A stretch of DNA of 64,000 nucleotides from Bradyrhizobium sp. 138 (GTDB lineage Bacteria; Pseudomonadota; Alphaproteobacteria; Rhizobiales; Xanthobacteraceae): positions 62,001-126,000 of the forward strand of contig NZ_JADPKT010000003.1 in NCBI RefSeq assembly GCF_023074075.1. The letters run 5' to 3'. The notes under the pieces were generated by a model. It did not search any database, was not told where the DNA came from, and was given only the letters and a program-made list of their open reading frames with translations. Both the position numbers and the translations under genes were made by a program. Of this stretch, positions 57,032 to 64,000 are shown in pieces; the stretch's first letter is position 1, and the number at the start of each line of letters is the position of its first letter.

Positions 57032-58051
57032 TTAAAGTTCGAGCAGGCCGCCGTCCCCATTTTCGTCGGCAAACGCCAGCAGCGTGCCCTTGGCATTCCA
57101 GGCGATCGCCGCGACCGGTGGCGTGCCGTTGCGGCGGACCAGAATCTCCGCGCCATCCTCCAGCCGCACCATCAGCACGGTGCCGTCGCTGTAGCCGGCG
57201 GCGAGGATGTCGTTCTTCGGATGGCAGGCGACCGCCGCCACGCGCGCCTGCAGCGGCGCGAGCATCGCGGGCTCCTTGCCCATCGGACCGTCCTTGCTGC
57301 CGAACGGCCATATGATGACGGTGTCGGCACCTGAGGTCGCCAATCCCTTGCCGCCCGCGCTCCAGGACATCGAGCGGACGCGGCCGGGATAGCCGGTCAT
57401 GCGCATGTGCCTGTTGTCGGCGAGCCGCCAGCCGTGCAGCGCCGGCTCGTGCATCGCCGTGACGAGAAACTTGTTGTCCGGGCTGAAGGTGACCGCATGA
57501 TGTGAGCCGGCCCAGGGCAGGAATTCGGCTGATCCTTCCATGTTCGGAAACCACAGCGTCGCGCCGTTGTAATGCGCGATTGCAAGCCGCAGCCCCTTCG
57601 GCGCAAACGCCAGCCCGCCGACGGTCGAGGGCACCTCGAGCGACTTTTCTTCGCTCTTGCCGCTCTTGACGGTCGCGACCTTGCCGGCCGACCAGGCGAA
57701 GGCGCCATCCGGATGCAGCGCGACCGCGTCGATCCAACGCCGCTTCGGATCGGTGGCGAGCAGCGTCACCTCGCCCTTGGTGTCGAGCGAGACGACCTTG
57801 CCGTCGTCGCCGCCCATGACAAGGCGCTTGCCGTCAGAGGCAGTCGAGAGAATGCCGCCGCTGTGCACGGCGACAGTGCTGACCTCGCCCTTGGCATCGA
57901 CGAACGCGACGTTCTCCTCGCCGCCAACGAAGGCGGCGCGGGGCCCGAGGAAGTGCACCGACGTCACGGCCATGCCGAGCTTAACAGGCTTGACGCGGTC
58001 TGTGACGGAGACGATCGAGGCGGAATCGGGGGCCGGCGTAAACTCTTTCAT
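57032..58051 (-). CDS. WD40-repeat beta-propeller protein, last gene of the zinc operon
   Basis: The 339-residue soluble protein has about seven WD40-like blades with GH-dipeptide-poor, degenerate repeats, for example HAVTFSPDNKFLVTAMHEPALHGWRL, RSMSWSAGGKGLATSGADTVIIWPF and VAAVACHPKNDILAAGYSDGTVLMVRL. No signal peptide is present, so it is cytoplasmic. Its ATG at 58051 overlaps the COG0523 stop by one base (TGATG). The role is unknown; coupling to a COG0523 GTPase suggests it binds a shared partner or client protein. Confidence 0.82.
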   Translation of the reverse strand: MKEFTPAPDSASIVSVTDRVKPVKLGMAVTSVHFLGPRAAFVGGEENVAFVDAKGEVSTVAVHSGGILSTASDGKRLVMGGDDGKVVSLDTKGEVTLLATDPKRRWIDAVALHPDGAFAWSAGKVATVKSGKSEEKSLEVPSTVGGLAFAPKGLRLAIAHYNGATLWFPNMEGSAEFLPWAGSHHAVTFSPDNKFLVTAMHEPALHGWRLADNRHMRMTGYPGRVRSMSWSAGGKGLATSGADTVIIWPFGSKDGPMGKEPAMLAPLQARVAAVACHPKNDILAAGYSDGTVLMVRLEDGAEILVRRNGTPPVAAIAWNAKGTLLAFADENGDGGLLEL

Positions 58052-59094
58052 CACGAGACGATGCAGCTCTCAAAACCCTTGCGGATCGCCTCTTCCGGCA
58101 ATTCGCGGCCGATGAAGACGAGGCGGCTCTCGCGCGGCTCGCCCTCCTTCCACTTCCGCTGGTGGTTGCCCTCCAGCATCATGTGGACGCCCTGGAAGAC
58201 GTAGCGGTCGTCGTCGTCGTGGAAGGCGAGGATGCCCTTGGAGCGCAGGATCTTGCCGCCCTCGACCTGCACCAGGTTCTGCAGCCAGGGCATGAACACG
58301 TTGGGATCGAGCGGCTTGTCGGTCTTGAGCGAGAGCGACTGCATGTCCTCGTCGTGATAGTGCTTCAGGCCGTGGCCATGATGGTGATGGTCGTGGCCGT
58401 GATGGTGGTGATGATCATGGTCGTGGTCATGATCGTCGGCCTCCAGGAAATCCGGTTCGATGTCGAGGATGCGGTCGAGGTCGAACGCGCCGCGATCGAG
58501 CACGTCGGCCAGGGCCACCGAGCAGCGCTCGGTGCGGTGAAGTTTCGCATAGGGGTTGATGCCGCGGATGCGGGCCTCGACTTCGGCAAGCTCGCCCTTG
58601 TTGACGAGGTCGGTCTTGTTCAGCACGATCACGTCGGCAAAGGCGATCTGGTTCTTGGCCTCGGGCGCATCCTTGAGCCGGTCGGACAGCCATTTGGCGT
58701 CGGCAACCGTCACGACCGCGTCGAGCCGCGCGTTCTTCTGCACGTCCTCGTCGACGAAGAAGGTCTGGGCGACAGGCGCGGGATCGGCAAGGCCGGTGGT
58801 CTCGACGATGATGGCGTCGAACTTGCCCTTGCGCTTCATCAGGCCGTCCATGATGCGGACGAGGTCGCCGCGCACGGTGCAACAGATGCAGCCATTGTTC
58901 ATCTCGAACACTTCCTCATCGGCGCCGATGATGAGGTCGTTGTCGATGCCGATCTCGCCGAATTCGTTGACGATGACGGCGTATTTCTTGCCGTGGTTCT
59001 CCGACAGGATGCGGTTCAAAAGCGTGGTCTTGCCGGCACCGAGATAACCGGTCAGCACGGTCACGGGAATCTTTTGAGAGGTCACTTCAGACAT
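58051..59094 (-). CDS. COG0523 (CobW/ZNG1-like) metal-chaperone GTPase
   Basis: The 347-residue G3E GTPase has the Walker A motif GYLGAGKTTLLNR, the metal site GCICCTVRGDL (CxCC), and NKTD. A His/Asp-rich loop of about 30 residues (around residue 220-250) precedes the C-terminal CobW domain. In zinc operons such proteins, like ZigA or ZNG1, deliver zinc to target proteins when it is scarce. It lies 54 bases after the znuA-like gene and overlaps the WD40 gene. Confidence 0.92.
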   Translation of the reverse strand: MSEVTSQKIPVTVLTGYLGAGKTTLLNRILSENHGKKYAVIVNEFGEIGIDNDLIIGADEEVFEMNNGCICCTVRGDLVRIMDGLMKRKGKFDAIIVETTGLADPAPVAQTFFVDEDVQKNARLDAVVTVADAKWLSDRLKDAPEAKNQIAFADVIVLNKTDLVNKGELAEVEARIRGINPYAKLHRTERCSVALADVLDRGAFDLDRILDIEPDFLEADDHDHDHDHHHHHGHDHHHHGHGLKHYHDEDMQSLSLKTDKPLDPNVFMPWLQNLVQVEGGKILRSKGILAFHDDDDRYVFQGVHMMLEGNHQRKWKEGEPRESRLVFIGRELPEEAIRKGFESCIVS

Positions 59095-59148
59095 AACAAC
59101 TCCGGACTTCGGGCTTTTCGCGCGACGCGAGGCGGGGTGGCCCCTGCC

Positions 59149-60012
59149 CTAATGGTCAAGCGCGCTGGACAGGGCCTTTATATTGTGCCTGACCATGTCA
59201 ATGTAAGTGGGTGCAGGCCCCTTTTCGCCGGTCAACCCGTCCGAAATCAGGGTCCCGCCGACCTTGGCCCCGGTCTCGGCCGCGATCCGCCGGATCAAGC
59301 GGTCATCGCTGATATTCTCCAGGAACACGGCCGGGATTTTCTGGGCCCTGATCTGGCCGATGATAACAGCGATATCCCGGGCGCTGGGCTCGGTTTCCGT
59401 GGAGACACCCAGAGGGGCGATGAACTGGATACCGTATTCGGCGGAAAAATAGCCGAAAGCGTCGTGAGTGGAGATCACCTTGCGCCGCTCCGGCGGGATT
59501 TTGGCGATGGCCTCCCGAACCTCGCGATCAAGCGTTTCGAGCTTTTCCAGATAGGCCTTTGCCTGAGCACGGAAGACATCCGCGTCATCCGGGGCGGCCG
59601 CGGCGAGTGCATTGGCGACATCGGTCACGTAGATTTTGGCGTTGGGGACGGACTGCCAGGCGTGAGGGTCTGCGGCCGAGCCGAGCTTCAGCGGCACGAT
59701 GCTGGCGCTGGCGGTGACGATTTGCGCCTTGCTGCCGGAAGACTGCACGAGACGCGGCAGCCAGCCCTCCAGCCCAAGCCCGTTGACGATGACGAGCTTC
59801 GCCTCCGCGACCCGCTTCGCATCGGCTGGTGCCGGCGTGTAGACGTGCACATCGCCGTCGGCGCCGACCAGCGTGGTCAGATTGATCCTGTCACCGCCGA
59901 CATTGCGGACGAGATCGGCGAGGATCGAGAAGCTCGCGACGACGTTGAGCCGCTCTGCGGCGTGGAGCGGCGAGGCGATCAGCAACAGCGCACAAAGCAG
60001 GAAGATCCGCAT
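59149..60012 (-). CDS. znuA: Zinc/manganese ABC transporter substrate-binding protein (ZnuA-like, cluster 9)
   Basis: The 287-residue periplasmic protein has a signal peptide (about 1-19) and the family's metal ligands: His in DVHVYTPAPADAKR, His in DPHAWQSVPN, His in VISTHDAFGYF, and a late Asp in ISDGLTGEKGPAPTYIDMVRHN. It lacks the long His-rich loop of E. coli ZnuA. The context (Zur box, COG0523) favours zinc. I use the ATG at 60012 because GGAAG is seven bases away; a GTG at 60018 overlaps the permease stop. Confidence 0.87.
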   Translation of the reverse strand: MRIFLLCALLLIASPLHAAERLNVVASFSILADLVRNVGGDRINLTTLVGADGDVHVYTPAPADAKRVAEAKLVIVNGLGLEGWLPRLVQSSGSKAQIVTASASIVPLKLGSAADPHAWQSVPNAKIYVTDVANALAAAAPDDADVFRAQAKAYLEKLETLDREVREAIAKIPPERRKVISTHDAFGYFSAEYGIQFIAPLGVSTETEPSARDIAVIIGQIRAQKIPAVFLENISDDRLIRRIAAETGAKVGGTLISDGLTGEKGPAPTYIDMVRHNIKALSSALDH

Positions 60013-60014
60013 CG

Positions 60015-60884
60015 TCACGCTTCCAGATGCCGGCCGGGAAACAATTGCCGCACGATACCGCCGACGCGGCCGAACAGGACGGAGACGATGTAGAGCATTG
60101 TCGCCACCAGAATGACCGCAGGGCCCGACGGCACACGAGTCTGGAACGACAGCACGAGGCCCGCATAGCCCGAGACCGCAGCAGCAACGACCGCGATGCA
60201 GATCATGGCGGTGAGATCACGCGACCAGAACCGCGCGATACCGGCCGGCAGGATCATCAGCCCGACCGCAAGCAGCGTGCCGAGCGCCTGAAAGCCGTTG
60301 ACGAGGTTGATGACGACGAGGGCGAGGAAGGCGAGATGCGCAGGTCCCCCGGCACGGCTGACGGTGCGCAGGAACAGAGGGTCCACACTCTCGATCACCA
60401 GCGGGCGGTAGATCACCGCGAGCACCAGCAACGTCACGGTGGCGTTGAAGGCCACCACCAGCAGCGTCTGGTCATCCATCGCAAGGATGTTGCCGAACAG
60501 CACGTGCAGCAAATCGATATTGGTGCCCTTGATCGAGACGATGGTGACCCCGAGCGCCAGCGAGGCCAGATAGAAGGTCGCGAGCGAAGCGTCCTCCTTC
60601 AGCCCCGTCGAGCGCGCGACCACGCCGGCAAGGATCGCCACTGCAAAACCGGCGGCCAGGCCGCCGGCGGTCATCGCAAACAAATTGAGGCCGGAGAGCA
60701 GGAAGCCGACCGCTGCACCGGGCAGGATCGCATGCGCCATGGCGTCGCCGACGAGGCTCATCCGCCGCAGCATCAGGAACACGCCGATCGGCGCGCCGGC
60801 CAGCGACAAGGCGATCACGGCGGCAAGCGCGCGCCGCATGAACTCGAATTCGGTGAACGGACCGATCAGCGCGTCATAGAGCAT
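60015..60884 (-). CDS. znuB: Zinc ABC transporter permease (ZnuB-like)
   Basis: The 289-residue membrane protein has about eight helices of the ABC-3 family, with LRRMSLVGDAMAHAILPGAAVGFLL near the start and GGPAHLAFLALVVINLVNGFQALGTLLAVGLMILPAG later. It forms the channel for the ZnuA-bound metal. It starts six bases after the ATPase stop. Confidence 0.92.
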   Translation of the reverse strand: MLYDALIGPFTEFEFMRRALAAVIALSLAGAPIGVFLMLRRMSLVGDAMAHAILPGAAVGFLLSGLNLFAMTAGGLAAGFAVAILAGVVARSTGLKEDASLATFYLASLALGVTIVSIKGTNIDLLHVLFGNILAMDDQTLLVVAFNATVTLLVLAVIYRPLVIESVDPLFLRTVSRAGGPAHLAFLALVVINLVNGFQALGTLLAVGLMILPAGIARFWSRDLTAMICIAVVAAAVSGYAGLVLSFQTRVPSGPAVILVATMLYIVSVLFGRVGGIVRQLFPGRHLEA

Positions 60885-60890
60885 CGGATA

Positions 60891-61646
60891 TCAAGCCGCC
60901 CGCGAGCGGGCATCGTCGGCCGCACAGGCCGCCGCGCTGTCATCAAAAGCTTCGCACATCCGCATTGCGACCAGCAGGTTCTCCGGCGTCAGCACTTCCG
61001 CCGTCGGTCCCCACGCGACCGGTCCACGCGCCAGCACCAGGGTCTCGCTGAAATGGTTGCGCACCATCTCCATGTCGTGCAGCGCGGCGAGCACGGTGCG
61101 GCCCTCGCCTTGCCACTGCTTCACCAGCGCGAGCAGATCGGCCGTGGTCTTGCTGTCGATGGCGTTGAAGGGCTCGTCGAGCACGATCAGCGCCGCATCC
61201 TGCAGCAGCACGCGCGCGAACAGCACGCGCTGCATCTGGCCGCCCGAGAGGGTGCCGATCGGGCGGTTCTCGAAACCATTGAGGCCGACGGCAGCGATCG
61301 CGCGGAGGATCTTCTCGCGGGCGGCCTTGCCGATGCCGCCGAACAGGCCGGCGTCGCGCCACAACCCGGTGCCGACGAAATCGAACACCGAGATCGGAAA
61401 GCTGCGGTCGATCTCCGCGCTCTGCGGCAGATAGGCGATGTCCCTGCTATCAAGCCCGCCGAGATGGATGCTGCCGTCGAGCGGCCTGAGGATGCCGACG
61501 ATGCCACGCAGCAGCGTCGACTTGCCCGCGCCGTTCGGGCCGATCACGGCGACCAGCGCGCCTCGTGCGACCTCGCCGTTGAGATGGTGCACGGCCGGGT
61601 GCCGGTCATAACCGAGCGTGACGTTGTGGAATGCGAGCTGAGCCAT
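60891..61646 (-). CDS. znuC: Zinc ABC transporter ATPase (ZnuC-like)
   Basis: The 251-residue ATPase has the Walker A motif GPNGAGKSTLLRG, the ABC signature LSGGQMQRVLFARVLL, Walker B LIVLDEPFNAID, and the H-loop HDMEM. I use the ATG at 61646 (GAGG five bases upstream); a GTG at 61652 overlaps the previous stop as GTGA. Confidence 0.92.
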   Translation of the reverse strand: MAQLAFHNVTLGYDRHPAVHHLNGEVARGALVAVIGPNGAGKSTLLRGIVGILRPLDGSIHLGGLDSRDIAYLPQSAEIDRSFPISVFDFVGTGLWRDAGLFGGIGKAAREKILRAIAAVGLNGFENRPIGTLSGGQMQRVLFARVLLQDAALIVLDEPFNAIDSKTTADLLALVKQWQGEGRTVLAALHDMEMVRNHFSETLVLARGPVAWGPTAEVLTPENLLVAMRMCEAFDDSAAACAADDARSRAA

Positions 61647-61648
61647 GG

Positions 61649-61879
61649 TCACCTCATCGCCAGGAAGACCACGCCCCAGAGCACGGCGCAGACGGCGAGC
61701 GCGGCCGCGAGGCGGCCCGCCATGGTCATGCGCAGGATCGACCAGGGCGCCGCCTGGGCAGGATGCGGCGAGGCCGCATCGTGGACATGGGCGTGGGTGT
61801 GGTCGTGCCCGTGCGAATGCGCGTGGGTGTGACCGTGAGCATGGTCGTGATGATGGGCGTGGGACGCGGCGGGAACCAT
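61649..61879 (-). CDS. Small His-rich membrane protein leading the zinc operon
   Basis: The 76-residue protein has an N-terminal cluster of about 15 His in an HxHxH pattern (residues 6-35, alternating with Asp, Ala and Gly) and a single C-terminal membrane helix (about 51-74). The first ATG after the Zur box is 61879, with the His-rich stretch facing the periplasm or cytoplasm depending on topology. Its stop overlaps the ATPase gene start region. It could bind zinc near the transporter. I do not recognise a family. Confidence 0.72.
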   Translation of the reverse strand: MVPAASHAHHHDHAHGHTHAHSHGHDHTHAHVHDAASPHPAQAAPWSILRMTMAGRLAAALAVCAVLWGVVFLAMR

Positions 61880-61888
61880 GCCACAGAC

Positions 61889-61904
61889 GTTATAATATAA
61901 CATT
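61889..61904 (-). promoter_or_regulatory. Zur operator (zinc-responsive repressor box)
   Basis: On the minus strand the bases AATGTTATATTATAAC match the Zur consensus AATGTTATANTATAAC exactly over 16 positions, with a 13-base odd palindrome centred at 61895. It ends ten bases before the first ATG of the operon. Zinc-loaded Zur would block the operon; scarcity would release it. Confidence 0.85.
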
Positions 61905-61922
61905 ACGCCTGTCCACGTCGGG

Positions 61923-62423
61923 TCACGGCTTGCCGATCACCATCGCGATGCCGGCCGCCACGAACGGGAACGGGACCGAGACGGCGCAGCGGAACCAGAC
62001 GAAACGGGCCGGCATGAACGGGATTTCCCATAGGATCACCCGCTGGAAGGCAAACAGGGCCCAGGCGACGACATAGGCGACCACCTGCGGCACCCCGCCG
62101 CCCGACTTCAGCGCGACTGTGCCGATGGAGAAGCCGATCACGGGGCCGCCGGGCGTCGCGGCGCCGGCGACCACGGCACTCGCAACGCCGAGCCAGCCGC
62201 TGTCCGGTCCGAGCCAGCCGGTGATCAGCTCCTGCGGGATGATGGCGGCGATGTAGCCGGAGCCGATCACCCCGAGCGCGATCCGCGGCACGATGTTGAT
62301 GAAGTCCATCGAGCCTTCGCGCAACGAGGCCTTGAATACCGGAGGGCCGCGGCGGAAGGCGATCAGCCCGACGCCGAGGACCGAGCCCCACAGCAGGATG
62401 TCGATCAGCAGCGCCGCGCTCAC
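61923..62423 (-). CDS. Permease, second half of a PF03773-type pair
   Basis: The 166-residue membrane protein starts at a GTG at 62423, overlapping the stop of the preceding gene as GTGA. It has four or five helices, and PRIALGVIGSGYIAAIIPQELI and GAATPGGPVIGFSIGTVAL resemble the DUF318/ArsP-type permease family, in which a half-size partner often precedes. The metal or anion carried is unknown. Confidence 0.75.
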   Translation of the reverse strand: MSAALLIDILLWGSVLGVGLIAFRRGPPVFKASLREGSMDFINIVPRIALGVIGSGYIAAIIPQELITGWLGPDSGWLGVASAVVAGAATPGGPVIGFSIGTVALKSGGGVPQVVAYVVAWALFAFQRVILWEIPFMPARFVWFRCAVSVPFPFVAAGIAMVIGKP

Positions 62424-63024
62424 GTCTCGTCGTCCTTCGCTGGCGGCTTCGGATACATCCGCACATAGACGAAGCGGCCGAGCGCGCCGGCGAGCACCGG
62501 CAGCGGCAGCGAGATCAGGATCCGCCACAGCGTGAAATCGGTGCCCATGATCGGGATTTCCCAGGCCACCGCCCGGCCATAGCCGATCAAGGTCCAGCTC
62601 ACGACCATCGCGATGGTGGCGCCGAAATCGGCGCCCACAGCTAGAAGCGCGCTCGCCACGGGATATGCGGTGAAGGGACCGCCGGGCAGGATCGCGCCGA
62701 AAGCGGTCCCGATCAAAAGCCCCTTCAGGCCAGACTTCGGCCCGAGCGAGCGCGAGACTTTTTCGTGCGGCAGGATTTCCGAGATGAACGCCCCGAGCAG
62801 GCAGCCGGCCAGAACGCGTGGCAGGATGCCTGAGAACAGCGAGAGGTCGGAATGTCGAGAACACCGTCGGTGCCGTCACGCCGCCAGACCAGCGCCGCGC
62901 TCACCGCGACCAGCGCGGCGATGATGATCGTCGACCAGCCGATCGGCTTGCGCGCTCGCCCCGGCCGCGGCTCGGAGTCCGCGTCCTCGGCAGGCGCCGG
63001 GTCTTTCGGGGAAGGTTCTGACAA
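62420..63024 (-). pseudogene. Frameshifted permease, first half of the PF03773-type pair
   Basis: The C-terminal part, from about 62860 to 62420, reads as a continuous permease with LSLFSGILPRVLAGC, FISEILPHEKVSRSLG and GAILPGGPFTAYPVASALLAVG. The N-terminal part reads in another frame as RKPIGWSTIIIAALVAVSAALVWRRDG with the first helix. The frame changes near 62845-62860, and one added base would restore it. The start is unclear; a TTG at 63024 is the best guess. Either the gene is broken or the sequence has an error. Confidence 0.7.
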
Positions 63025-63138
63025 CGGGTGTGGGGCGGCTCGAGGATGATGCCCGTTCTGATTAAGCGCGCCGCCAGAGGGATGCAAACGGTACGATGAC
63101 AGACCTGCGCGCGCACCGCGCAGGGCAATTCCGCACAG

Positions 63139-63170
63139 CAAAAAGAGGCGGCCGCATGCGCGACCGCCTC
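63139..63170 (-). terminator. Rho-independent terminator of sodB
   Basis: GAGGCGG and its complement GCCGCCTC pair around a short loop and are followed on the minus strand by a T tract (63144-63139). Confidence 0.8.
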
Positions 63171-63177
63171 TCGCTAT

Positions 63178-63283
63178 TCTGTCATTCCGGGCGGCGAAGC
63201 CGAACTATGGTGCGCAATTGCGCACCTGAGAATCTCGAGATTCCGGGTTCGATGCTAGCGCATCGCCCCGGAACGACGAGGTG
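63178..63283. repeat. Dispersed repeat (GTCATTCCGGG/CCCCGGAACGAC type)
   Basis: GTCATTCCGGG at the left and CCCGGAACGAC at the right enclose GCGCAATTGCGC, a 12-base palindrome, and GAATCTCGAGATTC, a 14-base palindrome. It sits between sodB and its terminator, so it would lie in the 3' end of the transcript. Confidence 0.7.
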
Positions 63284-63288
63284 AGAAC

Positions 63289-63885
63289 TCAGGCCTTCTC
63301 GAACAGGGACTCGACGTATTCCCAGTTCACGAGGTTCTCGACGAACGCCTTGAGATAGTCCGGACGGCGGTTGCGATAGTCGATGTAGTAGGAGTGCTCC
63401 CAGACGTCGCAGCCGAGGATCGGGGTGGCGCCGTGCACCAGCGGATTCTCGCCGTTCGGGGTCTTGGAGATCTCGAGCTTGCCGTTCTTGACCTGGAGCC
63501 AGCACCAGCCGGAGCCGAACTGGCCGACGCCGGCCGCCTGGAAGTCGGTCTTGAACTTCTCAAAGCCGCCGAGGTCCTCGTTGATCTTCTTCTCGATCTT
63601 GCCGGGCAGCTTGGTGCCGCCGCCATTGGGCTTCATCCAGCTCCAGAAATGGATGTGGTTGTAGTGCTGGCCGGCATTGTTGAACACTGCGGGGTTCTTG
63701 CCGAACGAGCCCTTGACGATCTCTTCAAGGGACTTGCCTTCCCATTCGGTCCCCTTGAGCGCGTTGTTGCCGTTGGTGACGTAGGCCTGATGATGCTTGT
63801 CGTGATGGAATTCCAGCGTCTCCTTCGACATGTACTGGCCGAGGGCGTCATAGGCGTAAGGGAGTGGGGGCAGCGTAAAGGTCAT
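63289..63885 (-). CDS. sodB: Iron/manganese superoxide dismutase
   Basis: The 198-residue enzyme has the metal ligands His in LEFHHDKHHQAYV, His in NNAGQHYNHIHFW, and Asp and His in LGCDVWEHSYYIDY. The Gln of AGVGQFGSGWCWL is a Fe-type feature only in part; the metal cannot be decided with certainty. It removes superoxide in the cytosol. It is monocistronic, with a terminator downstream. Confidence 0.95.
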   Translation of the reverse strand: MTFTLPPLPYAYDALGQYMSKETLEFHHDKHHQAYVTNGNNALKGTEWEGKSLEEIVKGSFGKNPAVFNNAGQHYNHIHFWSWMKPNGGGTKLPGKIEKKINEDLGGFEKFKTDFQAAGVGQFGSGWCWLQVKNGKLEISKTPNGENPLVHGATPILGCDVWEHSYYIDYRNRRPDYLKAFVENLVNWEYVESLFEKA

Positions 63886-64000
63886 GGGTTCTTGTCCGCA
63901 ACTGGTGGGAACGAGTTCTAACGGTCACCCCTTATAGAAGGTTCCGCGGCCGTTAAATACCTCAGAATTTGCGAAAACGCGACGCGTGGCCGGATTGCAT

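Noticed and set aside
58360-58440. Similar CAT/ATG-rich stretch in the zinc operon
   Set aside because: It encodes the His-rich loop of the COG0523 GTPase.

Overview
The window reads as a chromosomal segment of a Bradyrhizobium-like alphaproteobacterium (Rhizobiales). The evidence is the high G+C, dense coding with many ATGA/GTGA/TTGA-type overlaps, a CpdR protein of the Rhizobiales type, a ROSE-like RNA thermometer in front of a class A small heat-shock gene, an alphaproteobacterial speF-type leader, homospermidine synthase, and dispersed inverted repeats of the kinds that litter Bradyrhizobium intergenic DNA. I see no rRNA, CRISPR array, prophage or intact insertion sequence. One tRNA (Val, GAC) is present.

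Layout. 1-10.2 kb: a partial GH3 glycosidase, a DUF4173 membrane protein, a PhoB-type two-component pair, AlkB, an alpha/beta-hydrolase fold protein that lacks its nucleophile, an orphan branched-chain-type binding protein, a LysE exporter and a mandelate-racemase-like enzyme. 10.5-13.2 kb: a compact four-gene cassette of lower G+C encoding envelope proteins, including a Tat-exported HExxH metallopeptidase; I cannot assign it to a known system. 13.5-22.8 kb: Nudix hydrolase, secreted lipase, ATC-hydrolase-like protein, tRNA-Val, cpdR, an N-formylglutamate amidohydrolase family protein, a probable MmgR/alpha-r8 small RNA, histidinol phosphatase, a Bug-type binding protein, a LysR regulator, and TauE and LysE exporters. 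23-31.4 kb: an adenylate cyclase with TPRs, a large membrane-anchored di-haem protein with an unusual N-terminal domain, a lysophospholipase, a heat-shock gene with its thermometer, an esterase and a secreted proline-rich protein. 31.8-38.2 kb: glutamate synthase gltB and gltD, separated by a dispersed repeat. 38.2-50.9 kb: an outer-membrane barrel, kdsD, an NfeD/SPFH pair, hemH, MAPEG, and a coupled set of M3 peptidase, DUF1007 and NicO. 51-55.5 kb: a polyamine module in which ornithine decarboxylase (with a structured leader) supplies putrescine to homospermidine synthase; GNAT and RidA proteins lie between them. 55.7-64 kb: an MgtC-family protein, a zinc-uptake operon under a near-perfect Zur box, a frameshifted permease pair, and sodB.

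How parts work together. The clearest functional unit is the minus-strand zinc operon (61.9 to 57.0 kb). Its order is Zur box, small His-rich membrane protein, ZnuC-like ATPase, ZnuB-like permease, ZnuA-like binding protein, COG0523 GTPase with a His-rich loop, and a WD40 propeller protein. Overlapping or nearly abutting ends join most of the genes, so import, intracellular metal delivery and two uncharacterised partners are probably co-expressed. The second unit is polyamine synthesis. Three RNA-level regulators are proposed (the MmgR-like sRNA, the ROSE element and the speF leader), all from sequence pattern only.
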